From assembly GCA_009731375.1 (NCBI GenBank), contig BJOX01000047.1, positions 821,504 to 848,045 of the forward strand: a stretch of DNA of 26,542 bases, in the 5' to 3' direction. The stretch comes from Paulinella micropora (lineage: Eukaryota > Cercozoa > Imbricatea > Euglyphida). A model generated the notes under the pieces. The model had not been told where the DNA came from. It worked only from the letters and a program-made list of their open reading frames with translations, and searched no databases. The position numbers and the translations under genes are program-made. This document shows positions 15,968 to 24,600 of the stretch, piece by piece; within the stretch, counting starts at the first letter, position 1, and every line of letters starts with the position of its first letter.

Positions 15968-16783
15968 ATGGAGTATAGAGGTGGGCGAAGTAGTAATATT
16001 TACTATGTGAATAGCAAAAATAGGATAAACGGCACGGACAGTGATTTTACACACTCCATTGATATGAAAGGGTTAGACAATCCGACACACTGTAAAATTT
16101 TACATATCTATGTGCCTAAATCGTATTATTCCGTCGCCAGTCCTTATAATACTTTTATTCTGAGTGAGAATGGTAACGAGGCACTGATTACCATACCTGA
16201 GGGCAACTACACAATGAACAACTTAAAAAATAAGCTGGCCGAGGTGCTAACCGCAGAAAGCCCCAATGACTACACATACATAATAACAAGCAACAACACC
16301 AACACCGACCCAGAAGACGGCAAGCTATTATTTACCGTGGCGAACAATCCCATTAACATTCAACCGCGGTTTGTATTTGACGACGAAACAAGGGTCCACG
16401 AAATTATGGGGTTTGAGCGGTCCTCTACTTATTTCTTTGCTAATAATACACTGAGGTCGCCAAATGTCATAATCTTGACGGGCGAAAAAACATTGTATCT
16501 ACAAAGCGACCTCGTTGGGGAAGGCGATAATCACGTGCTCCAAGAAATATACACTGCGAATGAAATCCCGTTTGGCTCTGTTATCTACGATGGAAGCGGG
16601 TCGGAGTATGGTAAAAAATTGTCTACAAGCTCAAGTAATGTGTATCGGTTTTACTTAACTGACGAAAACGACCAGCCAATTAACCTAAACGGTTTGGGTA
16701 TTGTAATGACATTGTTGATTTACCGCGAAACGAATTATTTTAATTTATTTACATCATTTTTTAATTTGTTAAAAAGCCGATAA
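15968..16783 (+). CDS. Penton (minor capsid) protein
   Basis: A 271-aa protein with the layout of Polinton/virophage single jelly-roll pentons. The N-terminal arm has YYVNSKNRINGTDSDF. Next come HIYVPKSYYSV and the segment EALITIPEGNYTMNNLKNKL, matching the recurrent I-P-x-S-Y-Y and I-T-x-P-E-G-N-Y patterns of these proteins. The rest is beta-rich, ending LNGLGIVMTLLIYRET. It would form the pentameric vertices of the capsid. It lies between protease and major capsid genes, the usual neighbourhood. The gene is intact. Confidence 0.85.
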   Translation: MEYRGGRSSNIYYVNSKNRINGTDSDFTHSIDMKGLDNPTHCKILHIYVPKSYYSVASPYNTFILSENGNEALITIPEGNYTMNNLKNKLAEVLTAESPNDYTYIITSNNTNTDPEDGKLLFTVANNPINIQPRFVFDDETRVHEIMGFERSSTYFFANNTLRSPNVIILTGEKTLYLQSDLVGEGDNHVLQEIYTANEIPFGSVIYDGSGSEYGKKLSTSSSNVYRFYLTDENDQPINLNGLGIVMTLLIYRETNYFNLFTSFFNLLKSR

Positions 16784-16810
16784 TTAATTAATTTATTTTT
16801 TTCTCATATT

Positions 16811-16820
16811 AAAATATAAG
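16811..16820 (+). promoter_or_regulatory. AAAATATAAG box of the major capsid gene
   Basis: It follows a T-rich tttatttttttctc run but lies 26 bp before ATG 16847, farther than the boxes of neighbouring genes. The leader between is purine-rich. Confidence 0.42.
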
Positions 16821-16846
16821 ACAACCGTAAAAAGAGGAAAAACAAC

Positions 16847-18421
16847 ATGCCCACACAACACGGAGGCGAACTAGATTTCAGCAAGACTGACTACATCAGT
16901 GCTTCTTATCGTTTAAATAAGCTTAACCCGCGAGAAAGCAGTAATGGAAATGTCACTATTACCTCTGCGGGAGGACAAGAAAGCACATTTGACCTTATTA
17001 GTCGCCCATTTAACTTGGCTAGGTCAGTTCTGAGTTTTACTTACACTATCCCAGACACGGATACTAAATACAACAAAGCTTATATGGATTGCCTTGCTCC
17101 TATTAGACAAATTCAACTTCAAACCCGTAGCGGAGTTTATCTGTGCGATTTGAACTATGTTGGAAATATTACAAAGATGATTTGGAAGCCCGAGACTTCG
17201 CTTAAAGACTTTCTCGCACTTGAAAACCACGATGTTGGCACTGGTGCTGGCTGTATGCTTCAAAAGTGTAATGCTGACAGTAGGGCGGAAACTGGATTTG
17301 ATAATCTTGTTCTTGCTGGTCAGACTGCTAGTGCTGCGACTGTGGCTGGTAGCATTGACACTGATGCTCACCTTCGTGCGACATTGAATGTTTATGGAAA
17401 TGCTATTGCTAGTGCTATCGGCCCTCCTTCAACTAATGCCCGCCGTCATAATGATGCTCTCATCGCGGCTGGAACTGGAACTTCACTACCCGTTAATGTG
17501 CCTTACAATGAGGCGAAGTATTTTACTGCTGGTGCTTTGGGTAATGGTGCTGGTGGTGGTAGTATGGCTATTAAAATCAAGCTTAATCTTGGTATGCTTT
17601 ACAACACTATTTTCGCCCTTGATAAAACTATTATGTTTCCAGAGATTTTGACGATGCGAATTGTCTGGAACGGCTCTGCGAAGATTTATTATTCTGGTGC
17701 TGACCCGCTAAGTCCTGGTGGTGGTGCTAACATTGCTGCTGGTGCTGAGGATGTTGCTGTTAGCAATCTTAACTTGTTTCTTGCTGTTGAGCAGAACCCT
17801 GGTGTTATTCAATCTATTCAAAGCCAGATTGCGGGCGGTGGTATGAGTTTTGATATTGATTATCCCTATGTGTATAAGAATACTATTGGAACTGCTAGCG
17901 ATGGTAAAGCGACTGAAAACCAAAACATTATTATGCGATTTGACCGCGGGCACGGGCAGAGGTTGAAGAAGATTTATCACAGTGTGTTTCATTCTGTTGA
18001 AAGTGTAAATACCGCTTATGACAATGATGTAAATGATGAGCGGTCTGCTACGGGTGCTGTTGTTGCCGATGCTAAGCGAAAGGTTGTCTCGTTTTACACT
18101 ACCCTTGATGGTGCGAGACAGGAAGAATTTGATGTATCTGTGGCTAACCTTGAAGACTATATGATTATGAAGCCGAGGTTGGAGGGTAGTGCCTTGATGA
18201 ATTCTAATGTGTATCAATACAACTGGGTTTATGCTAATTGCTGGGATAACAACCGCCCGCTGTGGAGCAAGGACCAGAACGAGATTAGCGGGCTTGACTT
18301 AACTCAGGAACGGCGATGGGAGTTTATCGGAACCTGCCGAAACAAAGTCCATTCTCACTACACTCTGGCTATTACTCAGCGAACTGTGAGTGTGAAGGAA
18401 AATGTAATTACAATTTCGTAA
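16847..18421 (+). CDS. MCP: Major capsid protein, double jelly-roll type
   Basis: A 524-aa protein encoded directly after the penton gene. Length, Gly/Ala/Asn-rich composition, alternating beta-strand segments and position agree with Polinton-type double jelly-roll capsid proteins. The N-terminal LDFSKTDYISASY and the opening strand ISRPFNLARSVLSFTYTI fit the first jelly roll. The segment FDRGHGQRLKKIYHSVFHSVE lies in the second half. Family assignment rests on context and pattern, not on a search. Codon use differs visibly from the preceding genes, with more C/T-ending codons such as gct and ggt, consistent with selection for high expression. There are no breaks. Confidence 0.85.
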   Translation: MPTQHGGELDFSKTDYISASYRLNKLNPRESSNGNVTITSAGGQESTFDLISRPFNLARSVLSFTYTIPDTDTKYNKAYMDCLAPIRQIQLQTRSGVYLCDLNYVGNITKMIWKPETSLKDFLALENHDVGTGAGCMLQKCNADSRAETGFDNLVLAGQTASAATVAGSIDTDAHLRATLNVYGNAIASAIGPPSTNARRHNDALIAAGTGTSLPVNVPYNEAKYFTAGALGNGAGGGSMAIKIKLNLGMLYNTIFALDKTIMFPEILTMRIVWNGSAKIYYSGADPLSPGGGANIAAGAEDVAVSNLNLFLAVEQNPGVIQSIQSQIAGGGMSFDIDYPYVYKNTIGTASDGKATENQNIIMRFDRGHGQRLKKIYHSVFHSVESVNTAYDNDVNDERSATGAVVADAKRKVVSFYTTLDGARQEEFDVSVANLEDYMIMKPRLEGSALMNSNVYQYNWVYANCWDNNRPLWSKDQNEISGLDLTQERRWEFIGTCRNKVHSHYTLAITQRTVSVKENVITIS

Positions 18422-18456
18422 GAGGTAATTAATTTTGATAGATTATTTATTTTTTT

Positions 18457-18463
18457 AATATAC
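18457..18463 (+). promoter_or_regulatory. AATATAC box of the second fibre-like gene
   Basis: aatatac follows tttatttttttt-like sequence and ends 5 bp before ATG 18469. Confidence 0.42.
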
Positions 18464-18468
18464 GAACA

Positions 18469-19725
18469 ATGACCACTCACCAGAGAAATTTAGTCGCCCA
18501 AAATCCTGTCGGAGACTTCGTAAATCTCAAAGTTGGATATGGCGGACACATTGATAATATGAAAACCGCCTTTGGCGAAACTACAACCGCACAATTAACA
18601 CCAGTATTACAGGAAATCTTTCCATACACAGTTAATACACGGATATGGACGAAAACAGAAACAAAGGCGACCGTTTCATTTAATGCTAATATGGCGGAAT
18701 TGAAAACGACTGCCAGCGCGACTGCGGATGTATCTCTGGTGAGCAAAAGAAAAATAAAATACAGAACGGGTATGGGAGTTATGTGTCGCTTCACTGCTTT
18801 ATGGGCGACGGATGATGCGAAAGCACACTATTCATTTATCGGAATAGGAAACGAATTTGAAGATGGATTTTATTTTTACAAAAATGAGGTAGGGATGAAT
18901 ATTCTACATTGTAAAGGAGGAAACGCCAATTATATTGACCAAGAAGATTGGGATGACCCCTGCGATGGAACAGGCGATATGCCAGACTTGCTGTGGGATA
19001 AAGGAAATGTATTTCAAATTCAATTTCAATATTTGGGCTTTGGTGCTATTAAGTTTTCAATTGAGAACCCAGAGACTGGCGAATTTCAGCTAGTCCATAT
19101 GATTAAGTATGCGAATGATAATACTGGTGTAAGTCTGCGAAATACTACATTACCTTTTACGGCTATAATGAGAAATGATGCTACTACTGGAATTCAATCC
19201 CTTAAAACCGCGAGTGTTGGGTTATTCATAGAAGGAACTAACACCGTTAATTCAAGCATATCAAACAAAGCGGAAGGAGATGAAAAGGCGAGCACCACTG
19301 AAAGCCCAATTCTCAGCATAAAAAATAAAACAACTTTTAATGGCGGTGCTACAAATTATTCAATCGTTTACCCAACTCTCGTGAGCATATCAAACGAGGA
19401 CTCCAAAGTTAATAAAGTGCGAATTGTGAAAACGACTGGCACACTTACGGGACAGAACTTTGCTGATATTGATGCCACAACTTCAATCGTATCAAAGGAC
19501 ACCGCTGCGACTGCCCTAGGTGGTGCTACTATAACGGACCTTATTGTTAAACTGTATGTTAATGCTTCTTCTAGCCAGCTTATTGACCTGCGAGATTACG
19601 ACATACAACTCGCACCTGGCAAAAATCTAACATTTTTACAACAGTCTTTATCTACTGTTGCGAANNNNNNNNNNAATAATGGAGGAAATGTGAGTGCCAT
19701 CGTTAATTTTATTGAGGACCAATAA
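18469..19725 (+). CDS. Fibre-like virion protein (giant-virus/phage-shared family), with a 10-N gap
   Basis: About 418 aa including the gap residues. The N-terminal third has short beta repeats. The middle has KYRTGMGVMCRFTALW, FIGIGNEFEDGFYFY and GMNILHCKGG. This matches a pattern I recall from hypothetical virion proteins of mimivirus relatives and Polinton-like viruses (YRPGQG...RFTALF...GDGFFFGYNG...FGI). It is a probable surface or receptor-binding structural protein. Ten Ns at 19665-19674 lie near the C-terminus. The frame stays open across them as written, but true length there is unknown. It lies between MCP and DUF3223, on the same strand. Confidence 0.72.
   Translation: MTTHQRNLVAQNPVGDFVNLKVGYGGHIDNMKTAFGETTTAQLTPVLQEIFPYTVNTRIWTKTETKATVSFNANMAELKTTASATADVSLVSKRKIKYRTGMGVMCRFTALWATDDAKAHYSFIGIGNEFEDGFYFYKNEVGMNILHCKGGNANYIDQEDWDDPCDGTGDMPDLLWDKGNVFQIQFQYLGFGAIKFSIENPETGEFQLVHMIKYANDNTGVSLRNTTLPFTAIMRNDATTGIQSLKTASVGLFIEGTNTVNSSISNKAEGDEKASTTESPILSIKNKTTFNGGATNYSIVYPTLVSISNEDSKVNKVRIVKTTGTLTGQNFADIDATTSIVSKDTAATALGGATITDLIVKLYVNASSSQLIDLRDYDIQLAPGKNLTFLQQSLSTVAXXXXNNGGNVSAIVNFIEDQ
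19665..19674. other. 10-N assembly gap
   Basis: It interrupts the fibre-like gene near its 3' end. No duplicated contig ends are visible on either side. Confidence 0.97.
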
Positions 19726-19757
19726 TTATTTTTGTAATAATTTTTTCTGAATGATAA

Positions 19758-19764
19758 TATATAG
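19758..19764 (+). promoter_or_regulatory. TATATAG box of the DUF3223 gene
   Basis: tatatag ends 2 bp before ATG 19767, after an upstream tttttt run. Confidence 0.45.
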
Positions 19765-19766
19765 TA

Positions 19767-20402
19767 ATGTATAGTCGTAAGTTGTATGTTGTGGGTGGTA
19801 GGCGGTTTCTAACAAAAACATCTATCAAATCCTACATAAGAAGAATGATAAGCAAATATAACGATGGTGAAGTGCTGAACCCAGAAGATGGCAATTTCGT
19901 TCTAGACTTAATAACCCATCACCCTTGTCTAAAAAATGGCATCATTGATGTTGAAAGTAATTTGACCACGGAAAGAAAACACTTTCGTGTAGATGGTAAG
20001 CCGTTTTCGTGGAATTGCTGTGTTGACCTCATAGGGCTTAGCAAATTAAAAAAAATGGCGAGAGTGATAAAAGAAGCGAGCAGGAATACAATAAGACCGC
20101 AAATACAAGAATATCTTGACATCGTGGCTATTGATGTATTCGTTGAACCACGATACATATGCGAAATAAGCGGTGATATATATGAGCGGGTTGATGTCCA
20201 CGTAGACCACCACTTTGACCTTATACAATTCAAAGACATCCTTCAACAATACCTTGAAGTGAATAGAGAATTAGAAGTTGAAGACGGTTTATTGAAAGAA
20301 CCGCATTTCACCAAGTTTAACGACTTTCACAAACAGAAAGCAATACTGCGAGTAATAAAAAAAGAAATCAATATAAGAGGAAAAATGTATTTCCTACGGT
20401 AA
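19767..20402 (+). CDS. DUF3223 (DCL-like) protein with possible HNH-like C-terminus
   Basis: A 211-aa protein. About residues 10-85 fit the DUF3223/DCL pattern: an initial basic helix, NPEDGNFVLDLITHHP, and then FRVDGKPFSWNCCVDL, where DUF3223 has an F-x-V...DG...FS...C signature. The C-terminal part, VDVHVDHHFDLIQFKDILQQYL, resembles the D-H motif and following helix found in phage DUF3223 proteins, which may be HNH-like nucleases. This is from memory and moderately secure. It could act in RNA or DNA processing. The stop overlaps the stop of the convergent GKYK gene by 9 nt. Confidence 0.72.
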   Translation: MYSRKLYVVGGRRFLTKTSIKSYIRRMISKYNDGEVLNPEDGNFVLDLITHHPCLKNGIIDVESNLTTERKHFRVDGKPFSWNCCVDLIGLSKLKKMARVIKEASRNTIRPQIQEYLDIVAIDVFVEPRYICEISGDIYERVDVHVDHHFDLIQFKDILQQYLEVNRELEVEDGLLKEPHFTKFNDFHKQKAILRVIKKEINIRGKMYFLR

Positions 20403-20576
20403 AAACTTTTTCACTTCGTCTTTATTCTTAAAATAAGGCTGTTGAACTAGCCATTCAAGATATTCTTTGTCAATCTTGGCAACATCTTCAATTTTCATTT
20501 TTTTATATTTTCCATATTGTAGAGTTTTATTTACTTCTTCCTCTTCGGTGGGAATTTCTTTTTTTGCTTCACTCAT
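20394..20576 (-). CDS. Small ExoX-C-like (GKYK) protein, copy 1
   Basis: A 60-aa protein from ATG 20576. After an acidic N-terminus it has LQYGKYKKMKIEDVAKIDKE and YLEWLVQQPYF, the layout of the ExoX C-terminal-like module (F/Y-G-K-Y-K-G...I...D-x-x-Y-L-x-W-L) found alone in many phage and giant-virus proteins. In exonuclease X-like proteins this module follows the nuclease domain, and here the nuclease is absent. A nucleic-acid-related adaptor role is inferred. It is tandem with a longer paralogue at 20607-20881 on the same strand, and the frame is intact. Confidence 0.75.
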   Translation of the reverse strand: MSEAKKEIPTEEEEVNKTLQYGKYKKMKIEDVAKIDKEYLEWLVQQPYFKNKDEVKKFLP

Positions 20577-20577
20577 T

Positions 20578-20584
20578 GTATATT
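20578..20584 (-). promoter_or_regulatory. AATATAC box of GKYK copy 1
   Basis: aatatac on the minus strand, 1 bp before the ATG. It is identical in sequence and position to the box before PolB. Confidence 0.45.
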
Positions 20585-20606
20585 ATATAAAATTTATTTA
20601 TTATAA

Positions 20607-20881
20607 TCATAAATACCTTTTCAATTCGTCTTTATTACTACACCAAGGCTGACGAACTAACCATTCAATATACGGCTTATCAATCTTTGCGATGTCTTCT
20701 ATTTTTTTGCCTTGTATTTCCCGAAATGGAATGTGTCTTTTGGTTGTGAATTTCTCATTTCTTCAATCGCTTTTATTTCGTCGTGTATTACCTTTTGGAC
20801 ATCGGCAAGAGAAAACGATTTATTTTCGCCTTCAATTGAAAGTTGTTGGAACTTCTCGCACAGTCTAGTGAGGGCGGACAT
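20607..20881 (-). CDS. ExoX-C-like (GKYK) protein, copy 2, split by a -1 shift
   Basis: The first frame from ATG 20881 gives 60 aa: a helical N-terminus of about 50 residues then FHFGKYK, ending at TAG 20701-20699. The -1 frame continues directly with the rest of the module (IEDIAKID, IEWLVRQPW) to TGA 20609-20607. Alignment with copy 1 shows no residue missing when the shift is placed at A AAA AAA (20708-20702), immediately before the TAG. A frameshifted product would be about 91 aa, and the unshifted one would lack the core motif. An undercalled base in an eight-A run would look the same, so this is the weakest of the three frameshift cases alone. Confidence 0.75.
20702..20708 (-). promoter_or_regulatory. 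Putative -1 frameshift site A AAA AAA in GKYK copy 2
   Basis: Zero-frame codons read gcA AAA AAA tag on the minus strand. The stop follows immediately, as in several known -1 sites. The seven-A run is also a typical place for a sequencing indel. Confidence 0.45.
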
Positions 20882-20890
20882 AGTAGGGGG

Positions 20891-20899
20891 TATATAATA
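20891..20899 (-). promoter_or_regulatory. TATATA box of GKYK copy 2
   Basis: attatata on the minus strand, about 9 bp before ATG 20881, in the 46-bp divergent gap with the lipase gene. Confidence 0.4.
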
Positions 20900-20919
20900 G
20901 GGAGGAAAAAATAAAAATA

Positions 20920-20927
20920 AATATATA
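20920..20927 (+). promoter_or_regulatory. AATATATA box of the lipase gene
   Basis: aatatata abuts ATG 20928. Confidence 0.45.
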
Positions 20928-21650
20928 ATGTCTGAGTGGATTGTCTTTGTAAAGGCTTACTCAGCTAAACACGGTCTAAGCTACAAGGAGGCATTGAAAA
21001 AAGCGAGCAAAGAATGGAACACTCAGCGGGGTCGTAGGGGGAGCAGGCCCCTACAAGGAGGCAATGCGGATTTGTCGGAGGATGTCTATTTGGCTTCGTC
21101 TGAACGAAAAGGTGCTGACGGATGGAAACCAGTCGCAAGCAAAGAGAAATCAACCGTGTATGAAAAAGATGGTAAGGCGATTGTGGCATTTAGGGGGAGT
21201 GCGGATAAGCGAGACTTACTCACCGATGTAGCATTGGTGAAGGGTGTATTGAAAAGAACACCGAGATACAAAGAAGAGCAGAAGCTGGTTGATGAAGTCA
21301 TAAAGAAATATGGTAAGGATAATGTAGAGCTACCGGGTCATAGTCTTGGCGGGACGATAGCGAAAGACCTGAGCAGACAGACTGGGGTAAGGGCTACTAC
21401 ATACAATAAAGGCAGTAGCACGAAAGACCTAATTGAGGGAGTGATTGACCGAGTAGCGGTTAAAGTAAATCCAAAAGGTAAAAGGGCAAAGACCGCGGCA
21501 GCTATCACGAACTACCGAACAGCATTTGACCCTGTATCGTTAATGGGTGCTACGGCGGTAAATACTAAGTTAGTCAAACCGACGAGGGGTGTTCATACGA
21601 TAAGAAGTTTCAAGGGTAAAGGAGCCAAAAAAATATACCTTTATGATTAA
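20928..21650 (+). CDS. Class 3 lipase-like alpha/beta hydrolase
   Basis: A 240-aa protein. Residues 1-30 hold WIVFVKAYSAKHGLSYKEAL, a short motif I also associate with N-termini of virion proteins in large DNA viruses. The hydrolase domain follows. AIVAFRGS supplies the usual strand and oxyanion region. GHSLGG carries the nucleophile Ser139. Asp201 in AFDPVS and His223 in VHTIRSF complete a plausible Ser-Asp-His triad in class 3 lipase order. There is no signal peptide or membrane helix, so it probably acts inside the cell or is packaged in the virion. A role in membrane penetration or release is inferred. Its stop overlaps PolB's within TTAA (21647-21650). Confidence 0.88.
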   Translation: MSEWIVFVKAYSAKHGLSYKEALKKASKEWNTQRGRRGSRPLQGGNADLSEDVYLASSERKGADGWKPVASKEKSTVYEKDGKAIVAFRGSADKRDLLTDVALVKGVLKRTPRYKEEQKLVDEVIKKYGKDNVELPGHSLGGTIAKDLSRQTGVRATTYNKGSSTKDLIEGVIDRVAVKVNPKGKRAKTAAAITNYRTAFDPVSLMGATAVNTKLVKPTRGVHTIRSFKGKGAKKIYLYD

Positions 21651-24600
21651 TTAAGTTTAAAGCCAAGCGGGATGCTGTCGTTATCGTTAATAAACTCACG
21701 ACCCGCCCACTTATTCTCATTAACTTGTTTTTTAACATTCGCCATATGTAAAATGCTAAAATGTGGGATTTGTTGCTGTTTGCTGTTTCTGTCAATGTGT
21801 ATTTTTTTCATTTGAAATTCCCTAACATTTTCAATGCTTTCGCCTCTATCCATCTTATCATATACATCGTAGTTGAGTTGATTAGCATTTAAGCCTTTAC
21901 CCCTAAAATGGAAATATCGTTTAACTCCATTTTCTGCTGTTTCTATATGAACCCCTTTTGAAATATGTTTGAGGTCGTTTTTGGTCATACCAGCGGTGAA
22001 AGCATCTTGGGTTGTAAATTCTAACATATAAAGTTTTGGTGCTATCCACACACCTTTTATAATCTTACACCCATCGCCTAAGTCGTCCCCAATACCGCCT
22101 AGTTTCTTATTGCCCATATTCTTGATATACTTAGCACATCTCGTGTGGATTTGTAGGCTGTCCGTATCGGTATAATAGAAGTCGTCTTCAATGGTTCCGT
22201 TCGGGTTGGCTTCCTTAATATAATTATACATAATGCGACGGCTATATGCTAGTATGAATGCCCCATAATGTGTCGGCTTGGTTATGCTACTCTCTAATAA
22301 GATTGGATTACGAGGAAGCCCCGATATGTGCCATAAATCTTTTCCTTCTTTGTCAGTAAATTTAACAATGTCAGTTATTTGATTACTGTTCCAGAATTTC
22401 CNNNNNNNNNNTGTATGCTGTGATAGATGGTATTGGTCTCTGTATCATCTTACCGTATAGGCTATTCATAAACAGTTTAGCGAGCAGATATTGCGGACTA
22501 CCTTTCTCAGCATTTTCCTTTGCCTTAAACATATCGTCTATGTAATGTTTGAAGACACATTCCGATTTGACTGTGTAGTATCCTTTATGTATATGAACCG
22601 TATAACCTTCGGCCACCATATCCTCAATATCTACACTCGTCAGCCATTGGTCCTTCATATCTTCTAGTCGCCATTTAAGGGAGCCCATACGGTCTCGCTG
22701 ACCAATCCTTGAATGGAGTATGTTTTTTGGTGAAATGTAGTCAAGGTTGTAAATACCGATTTGGAGGTTTCGCGGGTCAAATGGTCCGATTGTTTCTAGT
22801 ATATCACCAACCATAAAAGCTAACAACATCGCGGTTGGATATAACGAGACGACATCCGCATCCNNNNNNNNNNCAACATCGCGGTTGGATACAACGAGAC
22901 GACATCCGCATCCACAAGATAATCAACTATTTCATCAAAGGTGATTTCTTTTTTTAGGTATCGCTCATATTGCTTAGAAATAAACCGCCTCTTAGATAAA
23001 TAAGTTCTGCCTCCGATAACGGCTTTTCTAAATGCTCGCTCCTGCTCAACTGTTGGAAGTCTAACTTCGTATTGACGGTCTACATATTTCTTCCATATGT
23101 TGAAAGCCAGACTTGAAGTTGAAATGTATGAAGTTAGATTGACTTTATGAGTTGTATATATAGGTGTATTTAACTTATCGTATAATTCCTTCAAACCCAT
23201 AACATCATTTTTAAGATAGGCTAGACAGTCCTGCTTCATCTTTTCTTCCATATCCTCCCACGGTCTGGCTGAGTTGTGGTCAAAGTCGCCTTTTAGAATT
23301 TCACATCCCATACTTTCAAGATTTGCTTTAAGGCTTCCCTGAGTGTGCTTTCGTAAGTCCCACATCTTAACATTTTCAAACTCTAAGCAGATAATAGAGC
23401 CGTTATTAATGTTTGACGACTTAATCTTAATACTCCTTTTAATTAATTCTTGGTGTATGAAGTAGTGGTCAAAGTTCGCTCCGTTAAAACCATTAACATA
23501 AAGAACTGGCGGTTTGTCCCCCTTTTTCTTCGGTGCCCATCCCGCTTTTACCTTCCCGCCTCGTTCAATTAGTAGGTCCACGAATTGACTGATACAATCT
23601 TTACCAGCTATGTATTTAAAACCCTCAGAGCCCTGAGTATATCCGACTATGTAGCAGTCGTGGATATCGTAGCCTGCTGTAATGTTTGTATTTCTAAATG
23701 TTTCCAAATCGTAATGAAGGACCTGGTCGTTATTCATTTTTTCTTCCTCTCTAAATTTAGTTATTAGGTGCCTTTTGCCATTCTTCTTCAACATAATGTC
23801 CGCATATTTTTTCCTGTTGAGATTACATTTATGTTTGTTCAGATATGGTCGCAGGCAGTCTTCACATTTCTTCTTGAATTGCTTAACCAATCCGTAGTAA
23901 TGGTTATTCTCCAAAAAGATTAGCTTGTCGGGCTCCTGTCCTTCTTCATTTGTGCCTATGGTCTGCTTCATAAGGGGGTCTGTTATTTCATATGTTTTCC
24001 CATCCTTAACATATTTTTTCAATATTTCAACCGCTATTGAAAATGGTATAGGTGAGTTTGGTGGAAGGTTGAATTCGGCTCGTATCTCATTACATTTCTG
24101 TTTATTCAACGGTTGAATATTTAGAATATCTCTACATAGGAAGAATTGACAGTTGTTATTTCTGCTTGGTGGAGATATCTTTTTACCTTCTTGAACCTTC
24201 TCCTTTTTTTCCCTAGTGCCTTCATAGCATCCCCCGCCATTCTCTTGAACGAATGTTAGATAAACATATTGGATTGTTCTTTCATATCCATTCTCTCCTG
24301 CTTCAATGTTGTTTATATTGAACTCGTTCAGAGCATCCATAAACTTGGTGTCATATTCGCGGAGTAGGAATGAATTAAAAGTTTTCTTCACAGAATAGTG
24401 GTCGTATCGTATATTAGCGGGAGCGGTGGTGTATGTTATAGCTATATTGACATCCGCATTGTTGGTCATACCTTCCCTTCTCGCTCGTCGTATGGCAGGT
24501 ATAAATATTTCTTGTTCCAAAGTGTCCGTATCATAAAAACTTATATCCAAGTCCTTAAATTTGAATGATAGAGAGTTTAGCCGTCTGTCTCTTCTAATGG

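Noticed and set aside
21647-22829. PolB as a pseudogene in three pieces
   Set aside because: Both breaks coincide with 10-N gaps, one flanked by duplicated contig ends. All exonuclease and polymerase motifs are present.
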